Shown here: positions 8,431 to 15,672 of the stretch, in pieces | Position numbering within the stretch: the first letter of the stretch is position 1 | Layout of the letters: every line of letters starts with the position of its first letter | Assembly: GCF_006352025.1 (NCBI RefSeq) | Contig: NZ_CP040936.1 | Span: forward strand, 992,001-1,056,000 | Length of the DNA stretch: 64,000 nt | DNA from: Hymenobacter sp. DG01 | GTDB lineage: Bacteria; Bacteroidota; Bacteroidia; Cytophagales; Hymenobacteraceae | Reading direction: 5' to 3' | Program-made: the position numbers and the translations under genes | The notes under the pieces: generated by a model | What the model saw: the letters and a program-made list of their open reading frames with translations, nothing else | The model's database searches: none | Told to the model about the DNA's origin: nothing

Positions 8431-8620
8431 CAAAGGAGAAAAGCGGCTGCCAGATGGGTAGCCGGAATGGCACAGAGATAATGAGCCCGCAAAGGTCGGG
8501 GATTTTATACGGATGCGCGCGCTCCGCGTAAAATTGACCGCATAGCAGGTCCGGCTTGTATGCCGGACCCTGGAAAAGGCGCGGTAATTTTTTATAACAC
8601 CGGGGTCCGGTAAAACCGTT

Positions 8621-8628
8621 TACTTTTC
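8621..8628 (+). promoter_or_regulatory. -7 box TACTTTTC for the Nudix gene
   Basis: Near-consensus Bacteroidota -7 element 31 bases upstream of the ATG at 8660. Confidence 0.4.
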
Positions 8629-8659
8629 GCCTTCACACCCCAAAATTTCTTTTCTCCTT

Positions 8660-9175
8660 ATGCGCATCACCGACCGAAAAGTAGCCTACGACGGCCATTA
8701 CAAGCTTAGCCTGCTGCAGGTGCAGGATGGCGACACGCTGCTAAAGCGCGAGCGGTTTGAGCCTGGCACCGCCGTGGCGGCGCTCGTCTATAATACTCAA
8801 ACGCGGCAGTACATCTTTACCCAACAGTACCGGATAGGGCCCGAAGCCGACCTGGTGGAAATAGCAGCTGGTATGGTAGATGGCGACGAAGCTCCGGAGC
8901 AGGCTATCCGGCGGGAAATTCAGGAAGAGCTGGGCTACGACCCCGACTACCTGGAGCAGATAGCGCGGGTGTACCCCTCGCCGGGCACCAGCGCCGAAAT
9001 AATTACCATCTTCTATGCAGAGGTAAGCCGCAAAACCGGGCAAGGGGGCGGCTTGGCCGAGGAAAACGAGAAGATCGAGCCGGTGTTTTACCGGGCCGAG
9101 GAGCTAAGCCAGGCGTCTTTTACGGATGCCAAAACGCTGGTAGCCGTGCAGTGGGTGCGGCTGCGCAACCGGTAA
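8660..9175 (+). CDS. Nudix hydrolase, ADP-ribose pyrophosphatase-like
   Basis: 171 residues. The complete Nudix box GMVDGDEAPEQAIRREIQEE-LG-Y spans residues 71-93 and supplies the Mg-binding glutamates. An AAGMVD segment just before it and the YPSPGTSAE block after it (Pro about 16 residues past the box) are typical of NudF-type ADP-ribose pyrophosphatases, which split ADP-ribose to AMP and ribose 5-phosphate. GDP-mannose or another sugar nucleotide cannot be excluded. Cytoplasmic. It has its own probable promoter and a terminator shared with the convergent gene at 9253. Confidence 0.88.
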   Translation: MRITDRKVAYDGHYKLSLLQVQDGDTLLKRERFEPGTAVAALVYNTQTRQYIFTQQYRIGPEADLVEIAAGMVDGDEAPEQAIRREIQEELGYDPDYLEQIARVYPSPGTSAEIITIFYAEVSRKTGQGGGLAEENEKIEPVFYRAEELSQASFTDAKTLVAVQWVRLRNR

Positions 9176-9193
9176 TCCAGATCCGGAAACCAT

Positions 9194-9227
9194 CAGGGCC
9201 CGCTGCCTGGGAAGGTAGCGGGCCCTG
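9194..9227. terminator. Bidirectional terminator
   Basis: CAGGGCCCGCT (9194-9204) pairs with AGCGGGCCCTG (9217-9227) between convergent genes. Confidence 0.75.
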
Positions 9228-9252
9228 GGGCTTTGGCTGTGATGTCGGCAGC

Positions 9253-9813
9253 TTACTGCGCCTTAATAATGTATTCGAAGTTCTGCTTGGTTTTGGCGTC
9301 GTTAATCGTCAGCAGAATGTCCTGGGGTGCTTCGGTTTTGGTAAACGGAATGGAGCGCTTGCTCATGTACAGGTCGCGGTTCCAGAAACGGCCCTGGCCG
9401 GCGGGCAGCTCCTGTAGGTTCAGGACTTCCTTGCCGTCTTTGGTTTTGGCTACCAGGCTCAGGTAAGCCGGGTCGGCGTTTTGGGCCCCGCGGCGGTACA
9501 TGGTCACGGTAAGCTGCCCGCCCGCCGGCAGCTGCTGGAAGCGGCGCTGGTAGGTAGTGTCAGCCCAGTTGTTCATGCGCTTCAACTCGTTGATTTCGGT
9601 GAGTAGCTCGGCGTAGGGGCGGTAGCTCACGCGGGTAACGCAGGCATCTACCTCCGCGTCCTCGTCGGTGTTTTTCGTGACGTTGAGCACGTAGGGGCTT
9701 TCCTCATCCTTCTTGGGGAAGGCGTATTTTTTGCGGGGCTTGCCGGGCATGTATTGAGCCGAGGCCGCCAGCGTGCTAAGCAGTAAAGCGGAGAGGAGGA
9801 GGAATTTCTTCAT
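9253..9813 (-). CDS. Secreted protein of unknown function
   Basis: 186 residues with a clear Sec signal peptide (MKKFLLLSALLLSTLAASAQ, cleavage after ASA). The mature protein starts with a basic stretch (GKPRKKYAFPKKDEESP) and continues as an apparently beta-rich domain without cysteine pairs or a motif I recognise. Probably periplasmic or surface-exposed. A TATCTTTG box lies 53 bases upstream of the ATG at 9813. It is monocistronic and convergent with the Nudix gene. Confidence 0.8.
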   Translation of the reverse strand: MKKFLLLSALLLSTLAASAQYMPGKPRKKYAFPKKDEESPYVLNVTKNTDEDAEVDACVTRVSYRPYAELLTEINELKRMNNWADTTYQRRFQQLPAGGQLTVTMYRRGAQNADPAYLSLVAKTKDGKEVLNLQELPAGQGRFWNRDLYMSKRSIPFTKTEAPQDILLTINDAKTKQNFEYIIKAQ

Positions 9814-9865
9814 AAAGAAATGGGAAAGTAAAAGCAGAAGAGAGAAAAACCGGTTTGTGGGGTAG

Positions 9866-9873
9866 CAAAGATA
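9866..9873 (-). promoter_or_regulatory. -7 box TATCTTTG for the secreted protein at 9253
   Basis: Consensus Bacteroidota -7 element, 53 bases before the ATG. Confidence 0.55.
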
Positions 9874-10165
9874 GGTAATAGGGTGGGGCAGCCCCGTAAG
9901 CTTTCGGCCAGTGGTGGCTAGGGCCTGGTGGAGCGCCTACCTGACGGGCGGAAAAGCGGCCGCCGGAATCAGAAGCAGGATTGAGCCAGCGCCTCTGGCT
10001 CCTCAGAACGGCACTACACTATTACTGGAGCTTCGTTCGCTCCTTCCTAGTTCTAGAGAGGTAGAGATAATGTATTTTTAACAAATGGGTGGTGGGTAAC
10101 TGTTTTGTCCAAATGTGTGACGTGGGTAGATTGCAGTGCTGGTGTTCAATTCTTACGCTCTAAAC
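9874..10165. other. Non-coding stretch left of the insertion sequence
   Basis: No open frame of usable length or recognisable signal. It becomes AT-rich after about 10060 and ends at the TA target of the insertion sequence. Confidence 0.5.
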
Positions 10166-10179
10166 TAGGAAGTGTTAAC
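10166..10179 (+). repeat. Left inverted repeat of the IS plus TA target
   Basis: TA followed by GGAAGTGTTAAC; mirrors 10947-10960. Confidence 0.85.
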
Positions 10180-10608
10180 AATCACGTAACCAGACGACGG
10201 TTGCCGCGAGATGGATGAAGGCCAAGAAATGGGCATCGAGCTTATCGTAGCGCGTGGCGACGCGGCGAAACTGCTTGAGGCGGCTGAAGAGCCGCTCCAC
10301 GGCGTGGCGCTGGGCGTAGCGGGCCGCGTCGTAGGCCCGCGGCTGGCGGCGGTTTCGCCGGGGCGGAATCACGGCCTGCGTGCCGCGGGCGGCTAGCGCG
10401 GCCACCAGCGGGTCCGAGTCGTAGCCGCGGTCGGCCACCACATAAGCCGGCGCCAGGCCCTCCAGCAAGGGCAAGGCCTGCGGGGCGTCGTGGCTGTGGC
10501 CCGCCGTCAGGCGGCAGCGCCGCGGCCGGCCGCGCGCATCGGCGGCCAGGTGCAGCTTGCATGTCAGCCCGCCGCGCGAACGGCCGAGGGCTTGCGGCCC
10601 GTTTTTTT
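10175..10608 (-). CDS. IS5-family transposase, second frame (orfB)
   Basis: The C-terminal half of the DDE transposase. It carries the second aspartate in VVADRGYDSD and the catalytic glutamate in ERLFSRLKQFRRVATRYDK, the usual DDE_Tnp_1 / IS5 signatures. The frame is open upstream to 10954 but only the part after the A7 slippery run has transposase similarity, so it is annotated from there. It is expected to be made only as a fusion with orfA by a -1 frameshift. The TAA stop overlaps the left terminal repeat. Confidence 0.8.
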
Positions 10609-10929
10609 GCGCGCGCCGCTCGCGTGCTGGTGCGCCCGCACGGTGGTCGAGTCCACCAGCAGCGTGTGCAGGGCGGCCTCGTCCTGTACGGCTTCGAACA
10701 CGCGTTGCCACACGCCCGAGGCGGCCCAGCGCTGGAAGCGCGTGTACGTCGTGTGCCAATTGCCGCGCTCTTTCGGCAGCGCCCGCCACCGGGCCCCGTT
10801 GCGCGCCAGCCACAGCACGGCCTCCACGAACTGCCGGTTGTCGCGCCCTCGCCCCCCGCTCGTGCCCGGCCGGCCCGGCAGCAGCGGCGCTAGCCGCGCC
10901 CATTGTGCCTCGGTTAACATCTGCTCCAT
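10564..10929 (-). CDS. IS5-family transposase, first frame (orfA)
   Basis: A 121-residue first frame starting at ATG 10929 (MEQMLTEAQWARLAPLLPGR). It contains the N-terminal DUF4096-type domain with WRALPKERGNWHTTYTRFQRW and the first catalytic aspartate in LLVDSTTVRAHQHA. A run of seven A residues on the coding strand (10602-10608) near its end (RKKTGRK) is a canonical slippery site. A -1 shift there joins residue 109 to the second frame and gives a transposase of about 251 residues. Without the shift the product lacks two of three catalytic residues and may act as an inhibitor, as in other IS families (inference). Confidence 0.85.
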   Translation of the reverse strand: MEQMLTEAQWARLAPLLPGRPGTSGGRGRDNRQFVEAVLWLARNGARWRALPKERGNWHTTYTRFQRWAASGVWQRVFEAVQDEAALHTLLVDSTTVRAHQHASGARKKTGRKPSAVRAAG

Positions 10930-10946
10930 ACCGCAAGATATTCACT

Positions 10947-10960
10947 GTTAACACTTCCTA
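10947..10960 (-). repeat. Right inverted repeat of the IS plus TA target
   Basis: GTTAACACTTCC followed by TA; exact mirror of the left end. Confidence 0.85.
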
Positions 10961-11457
10961 ATCTCGCGCTCAGACCAATAAGGATAGCATTTCCTTGATA
11001 ACCAAGATTATAAACAAATGTATAAAGTATGTATTTATCATTTGGTTATATGTGCTCTTTGTCATTATAAGCCCGTTTCATAGCGGTTTCAGATCGATGC
11101 AAAGACGCATACTAGCATCCTATCGTCCGCGCCGCGTGGGTGTCGCTGCTCAACGATTGAGACGCCACTAAGCGTCTCTACATACCCTCTACACCGTTTG
11201 GAAATCCGCTATAACTTAGGATAAGCGCGCCAAACCCTACGGCTCTGAGATGTCCTGGCACCACGGCCCAGGCTTGGCTTATGCTCAGGTGATGGATACC
11301 TGAACAGCCCCTCGCCTTAGACAGCCTAAGCCCACCGATGAATAGGGGCAGCCGAGGTGCCTACCCTGCTGGTATCCGGCAGTTAGTCCGGGTAGGGAGG
11401 GCCGGTTTTCGGGAGGTAGAAAAAGGCCGAAATAGGGCATGGAAGCCGGGGCTTTTT
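10961..11457. other. Non-coding stretch right of the insertion sequence
   Basis: No gene supported. It contains an AT-rich dyad (ATAACCAA at 10998-11005 against TTGGTTAT at 11042-11049) enclosing a CAAATGTA octamer (11015-11022), and a GAGACGC-CACTAA-GCGTCTC hairpin (11159-11178). The rest shows no structure I can name. Confidence 0.5.
11159..11178. repeat. Small palindrome GAGACGC/GCGTCTC
   Basis: A 7-bp perfect stem with a 6-base loop in intergenic DNA. The shape resembles dispersed intergenic repeats of this group, but only one full copy is seen here. Confidence 0.35.
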
Positions 11458-11465
11458 TACCTTTG
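11458..11465 (+). promoter_or_regulatory. -7 box TACCTTTG for the OmpA-domain gene
   Basis: Consensus Bacteroidota -7 element, 39 bases before the ATG at 11497. Confidence 0.55.
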
Positions 11466-11496
11466 AAGTCCGTTTCCTCTGCTTATTCTCTGGCTT

Positions 11497-13467
11497 ATGA
11501 AGGTTTTGCTGACGCTGGCACTGGCCCTATGCTGGCTGACGCTACGCGCGCAGGAGGTCGGGGGGTTACGGGTATATTCTGATACTGCGGCGCAGTACCA
11601 GCTGGCGTATCCTTCCTCCTGGCAGCTGGTTCACCCGCAGAACGACAGCGCAGAGGTAATCCTGCTTGCCACCAAGCTCCCGGGCCAGGTTCTGGCCACT
11701 GTCAGCCGGCGTCCGGTGTTCCTTAAAAGCGCGACTGGTTTGCCGGCCCATAGTGCGCTGGACTCATTGTGGAGTGCCACGCAGCGCCTGCCGCAGGTCC
11801 AGGTGCTGTACCTGGCTCAGCACGAAGCCGACACCCACACCGAAGTGCGCTACCACTACACCTACGCCGCGGAGCCCGCCCCCGCGCCTCGTACCCGCGT
11901 GGTGGGCCGGCGCATCTGGCAGCGCGGCCACGAGCTGCAGCTGGAATACCGGGCCAGTACCAGCCAGGATGCTGCTTACCTAACTGATGCCGACAAGCTG
12001 GTGGCCTCACTGCGCGTTACAGGCCCGGCCCGCACCGCTGCCGGCGGCCCCGCGCAGTGCGACGACAAGATGTACGGCATCGCGGCCCTGCGCTACGATA
12101 ACGAGCTGTGGGAAGATGACTGCCGCACCATCCACGAGTTTTCTGCCGCCGACCTCTCCGCGCCGCCCAGAATTCATCGGCAGGTGCTGCCCTTCCAGTC
12201 GTACGCCCTGGCCAAGGGGTTCGATAACTGCCTGTACTCGGTTACCAAGTCGCCGACAGATGCGCCCGAGCTGGTGTACCGCTACAACCCGGCAACGGGC
12301 CAGGGTGAGTTCACCCCCTGGCGCCTACCCTCCCAGGGACCCGAGAACGTCTGGATTTCGGCCGCTACTGATGAGCAGGGCAGCCTCTATTTTATGACCT
12401 CCGATGCCAGCAAGCTGGTAAAAGTAGCCCCCGCTACCGGCGTAGTAAGTCTGGTCTGGACCACGGACCCCGTGCGGCAGGCACCCTTTTACCCGGCTAT
12501 TGGCTTTGCCGGGGCCGGCTCCCATGGCAATTTCTGCCTCGGCGATGCCCAGACCCTCTACCAGGTGTACAGCACCGATGGCTCCCTGATCAGCGTAAAC
12601 CTGGGCACCGGCCAGCCCGCGCCCACCCTGACTGTTCCTGCCGGGCTTCCGCGGCGCGGTGGCTACAGCGACCTGCTGCTGCAAACGGCCCCCGATGGGC
12701 GCCGGTGGCTGTACATGGCCGGCCCGAAAGCCCTCTACCGGGTTGATATGAGCCGGGGCGAGACCCAGCTGGTACGCCGCGGAATTTATACGGACCTGGC
12801 GGGGTGCAACGTGTTTCGCCAGCCCCCACCGCCGCCAACCAGAGAAGCGGCACCCGCCCCGCCCGTTACCGGCACCTGGCGGGGTAGGGTGCTGGATGCC
12901 CGCACGTTTCAGCCCCTGCCGCAGGCCCGGCTGCGCCTGGGGCCGGCCGGCGCCGAAACAACGGTGCCGCTTAGCGCCCAGGGGGTGTTTTCCTTTTTGG
13001 TGGAGCCCGGCCGCAAAACCGCCGCCCAGGCGCAGCTGGCCGGTTATCTGCCCCTGGATAGTACGTTCAACACCAGTGCCGGGCCCTATGTGCAGGATAT
13101 TCTGCTGCAGCCGCTGGCCGTGGGCACCATTCTGCAGCTCGATAAAGTACGCTTTGAGCAGGGGAGTGCCCGGCTGCTTTCCTCGTCCTACCCGGCTCTC
13201 AAAAAGCTGCTGCAGCTGCTCACCGACACACCCACCCTCACCATTGAGCTGCGCGGCCACACCGATAACGTAGGCGCCCCAGAGAAAAACGTAGCGCTCA
13301 GTGAGCGGCGGGTAGCTACCGTAAAGGCCTATCTGGTGCGGCACGGTATAGCAGCAACCCGCATCAGCGGCCTGGGCCTGGGCGGTGCCGAGCCCCGGGC
13401 CAGCAACGACCGGGAAGCCACCCGCCAACTCAACCGCCGCGTGGAGTTCCGGGTGACGGGAGAGTAA
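11497..13467 (+). CDS. OmpA-family outer membrane/peptidoglycan-binding protein
   Basis: 656 residues. A signal peptide (MKVLLTLALALCWLTLRAQ) is followed by a beta-rich N-terminal domain, then a region of about residues 190-440 with propeller-like strands (repeated segments such as DDKMYGIAALRYDNELW and SLYFMTSDASKLVKVAP). A carboxypeptidase-regulatory-like fold follows near 455-540 (GRVLDARTFQPLPQARLRL), then a C-terminal OmpA domain from about 545. The OmpA part has LRGHTDNVG and LSERRVATVKAYL, the residues that bind diaminopimelate in peptidoglycan. It probably anchors the outer membrane to the cell wall. It has its own promoter and is convergent with the gene at 13490. Confidence 0.87.
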   Translation: MKVLLTLALALCWLTLRAQEVGGLRVYSDTAAQYQLAYPSSWQLVHPQNDSAEVILLATKLPGQVLATVSRRPVFLKSATGLPAHSALDSLWSATQRLPQVQVLYLAQHEADTHTEVRYHYTYAAEPAPAPRTRVVGRRIWQRGHELQLEYRASTSQDAAYLTDADKLVASLRVTGPARTAAGGPAQCDDKMYGIAALRYDNELWEDDCRTIHEFSAADLSAPPRIHRQVLPFQSYALAKGFDNCLYSVTKSPTDAPELVYRYNPATGQGEFTPWRLPSQGPENVWISAATDEQGSLYFMTSDASKLVKVAPATGVVSLVWTTDPVRQAPFYPAIGFAGAGSHGNFCLGDAQTLYQVYSTDGSLISVNLGTGQPAPTLTVPAGLPRRGGYSDLLLQTAPDGRRWLYMAGPKALYRVDMSRGETQLVRRGIYTDLAGCNVFRQPPPPPTREAAPAPPVTGTWRGRVLDARTFQPLPQARLRLGPAGAETTVPLSAQGVFSFLVEPGRKTAAQAQLAGYLPLDSTFNTSAGPYVQDILLQPLAVGTILQLDKVRFEQGSARLLSSSYPALKKLLQLLTDTPTLTIELRGHTDNVGAPEKNVALSERRVATVKAYLVRHGIAATRISGLGLGGAEPRASNDREATRQLNRRVEFRVTGE

Positions 13468-13489
13468 CACGGTGCAGCGGCCTCCGGCG

Positions 13490-14029
13490 CTACCAGGAAA
13501 CGGAGAAGCGCTTAAGCCCCGCGGGGGCCGTAGCCTGCGGTGGCTCGGGGACCACCTGCACCCGGAGCGAGCCGGCGGGCCGAAACTTGCGGGCTACCCC
13601 GGTAATGATGCCATGGTCAAAGTTCAGGGGGACGGGCGTAAAGCACTCCACGCGCATCGCCTGAGGGCCCTGCTCTTCAGCCCGGTAGTAGCCGATTTCC
13701 TTGCCCCGAACGTTCGACTGGTGCGCCTGCTGCAAACTGCCAAGGGCTTGAGGCAACGTCTGCAAGTGCGCGGGCCAGAGGCTGTGCCTGATGACCTGCA
13801 GGCCGGCGGCATACACGGTCTGAGCACCAAAACGTGCTTCCATATCGGCCAGCACATCCAGCCAGGCCTGCAAGGGGTACCAGCTCCCGGCCTGGGGCTC
13901 CTCTGGTAAGCCGTGCCGGACCAGAATGCTGCGCGCCTGCTGCTCTATCTGGAAGGCAGCCAGGGCTACGCGGAGGCTGGTGCCATTAATCTCGGCGGCT
14001 GGGTCTGGCGAAATATAACGGTCATTCAT
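13490..14029 (-). CDS. Conserved protein of unknown function
   Basis: 179 residues, no signal peptide or membrane helix. The N-terminus begins MNDRYISPDPAAEINGTSLRV; the middle is helical (WLDVLADMEARFGAQTVYAAGLQVI). The C-terminal half carries VECFTPVPLNFDHGIITGVARKF, a block I associate only loosely with a family of small sensor-like proteins related to V4R domains. That link is weak and no ligand residues can be named. Cytoplasmic location is likely. It stands alone, convergent with the OmpA-domain gene with a 22-base gap. Confidence 0.7.
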   Translation of the reverse strand: MNDRYISPDPAAEINGTSLRVALAAFQIEQQARSILVRHGLPEEPQAGSWYPLQAWLDVLADMEARFGAQTVYAAGLQVIRHSLWPAHLQTLPQALGSLQQAHQSNVRGKEIGYYRAEEQGPQAMRVECFTPVPLNFDHGIITGVARKFRPAGSLRVQVVPEPPQATAPAGLKRFSVSW

Positions 14030-14183
14030 AGGGGGTAAGGTAAATATAGCGGCAAACCGTGGGTCTTCCGTATAAAACCTGCCTATTATTCCTGAACCAG
14101 ATTACCCCGCTGTTTTTTCAATCCGGAAAGCAGTGTAGCGAGCCCGGGCCTGACCATGGAAGGCTAATGGTGCCGGGCCGCTC

Positions 14184-15224
14184 CTAGCCTTTTCGGGCGG
14201 TCTTCAACCATTTCAACGCGGCCGCTACCTTGGCATCCCGGTTGAGGTCCGCGAAGTTGTCGCCCTCTGAGATGAGCACATCGGGGGTGATGTTGGACCG
14301 GTATATCACCCGGTTGCGGTCGGTTTCCTGGGTGCCGGCAATGGTAAGGTAGGCCGTGCCGCTGATTTGGTAGCTCTCATTGGCGGTGGTGGCCCCGTAG
14401 GTGGGCTCCCCGAAGAAGCGCGTGCGGGGTCGCCCTTTCAGACTGATAGCCACTATTTCGCCGGAGCTGGCCGTCATGCCGCTCAGCAGCACGGCCACGG
14501 GCTTATCGGTTTTCCGGACGGGGCAGCGGTCCTGCAGGGTGGTGACGCGCAGGGTATCCAGGTAGAAGTTACCCTGCTTGAGATACCACTGCTGGTCGGG
14601 CTTGCCATCCTTGTCCGCGAACCCGCCCAGGTAACCGTCGCCGATGATGGGGGCAATACCCGCCAGCATGGGAGCCATGGCCCCGCCGTCGTTCAAGCGC
14701 AGGTCGATAATCCACGCCTTGGCTTTATCGGGGTTGATGCGGCAGAGCGAGTCCTGCACCACTTTAGCCGCGTCGCGCATCTGCTGCAGGCTGCCCCCGG
14801 CGTTGATGCCCGGCAACTGCACGTAGCCCACGTTGCCGGGCAGCATTTTTACCAGCACGCCGGGCTTTTGGGCCAGGGCTTCCTTCACGGCCGCGTTGGC
14901 GTAGGGGGTGCGGGCCGGATTGCGCCACTTATAGGTTTTGCCTTTGTAAGTCAGCCAGCCATGGTCGTCCTTCAATTGTTCAAACACATACGGGTAAACC
15001 GGCAGCAGCTCCCGCACCGACTGGGCGCCCTGGGCTTTCTGGTACACCGCCTGGCGCAGCTGCGGCCAGTCCACCGAGCCCCGGTCCAAGGAATAGGTTT
15101 CCAGCAGCGTCAAACTCTTATCCAAAAAGGCCTTAACAGAATCGAGTAGCGGGGTAGGGGTAGTCTGGCAGTGGGCCGCCTGGGTGGCGGCCAGTAATAA
15201 CACGAGAAATCCTAATTTCTTCAT
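14184..15224 (-). CDS. S41 family C-terminal-processing-type peptidase
   Basis: 346 residues. Signal peptide MKKLGFLVLLLAATQAAHCQ, then a helical N-terminal cap and a tail-specific protease core. The catalytic serine is in TASSGE (Ser254), followed by the RFFGEPTYGATTANE block typical of S41. The loop LPGNVGYVQLPGINAGG and the IIDLRLNDGG strand are standard core elements. No PDZ domain is visible, as in the shorter tricorn-core-like members. Probably periplasmic. ATG at 15224 gives a proper signal peptide; upstream starts do not. The 15259 gene lies just upstream in the same orientation but differs in base composition. Confidence 0.87.
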   Translation of the reverse strand: MKKLGFLVLLLAATQAAHCQTTPTPLLDSVKAFLDKSLTLLETYSLDRGSVDWPQLRQAVYQKAQGAQSVRELLPVYPYVFEQLKDDHGWLTYKGKTYKWRNPARTPYANAAVKEALAQKPGVLVKMLPGNVGYVQLPGINAGGSLQQMRDAAKVVQDSLCRINPDKAKAWIIDLRLNDGGAMAPMLAGIAPIIGDGYLGGFADKDGKPDQQWYLKQGNFYLDTLRVTTLQDRCPVRKTDKPVAVLLSGMTASSGEIVAISLKGRPRTRFFGEPTYGATTANESYQISGTAYLTIAGTQETDRNRVIYRSNITPDVLISEGDNFADLNRDAKVAAALKWLKTARKG

Positions 15225-15258
15225 ACTGCGAAGATGCAGATGGCGGGGGAAGGGTTGG

Positions 15259-15642
15259 TTAGGAAAGAATTTTGACCACTCGTAGCCGGTGCTGTTCTTG
15301 GGGATCAAACAAGCCTACATCATGCTTGACTGCGAATGACTTGGCAGCGTGATAAGCCATTTTAGCTTCAGAAAAGGAAAAAGCAGCATAGATCACCTTA
15401 TTTCCAATGCTATAATCCGTCGTTTTTGGGTCGTCTATGTCTTCTATTGCATAGGGGCCATTTAATGGCGGAAAGACGGATATCATGTCCATAAACCAGT
15501 TGCGTAATGCTATTGTAGTATGCGCTGGGTCTTCATAATCGTGGTCTTCTGTCCATTCTGTTTGCTTCTCATACCATTGGATAAAATCGGTATTACTTTG
15601 GGGAGCAGCCTCTTTATCAAAAACCATTAAATCGAAGCTCAT
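15259..15642 (-). CDS. Small conserved cytoplasmic protein, unknown function
   Basis: 127 residues starting MSFDLMVFDKEAAP. Conserved blocks are FIQWYEKQTEWTEDHDYED, LRNWFMDMISVFPPLNGP and TDYSIGNKVIYAAFSFSEA. I recall proteins with this pattern across Proteobacteria, Actinobacteria and Bacteroidota. Their patchy spread and acidic, tryptophan-rich sequence resemble immunity proteins of polymorphic toxins, but this is inference and no toxin is next to it. The gene is visibly lower in GC than its neighbours, suggesting acquisition by transfer. There is no signal peptide. Confidence 0.75.
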   Translation of the reverse strand: MSFDLMVFDKEAAPQSNTDFIQWYEKQTEWTEDHDYEDPAHTTIALRNWFMDMISVFPPLNGPYAIEDIDDPKTTDYSIGNKVIYAAFSFSEAKMAYHAAKSFAVKHDVGLFDPQEQHRLRVVKILS

Positions 15643-15672
15643 ATTGATGTTTTATAGTTAGCAAGTTAATTC

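Larger units (their letters stand above)
10168..10958 (-). mobile_element. IS5-family insertion sequence, IS427-like group, complete
   Basis: A 791-bp element with perfect 12-bp terminal inverted repeats, GGAAGTGTTAAC at the left and GTTAACACTTCC at the right, flanked by TA on both sides (10166-10167 and 10959-10960), which fits a 2-bp target duplication. Two overlapping minus-strand frames encode one DDE transposase by frameshifting. The stop codon of the second frame lies inside the left inverted repeat, as is common for compact IS427-type elements. The ends and both frames look intact, so it may be active. The host sequence on both sides is non-coding. Confidence 0.9.
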
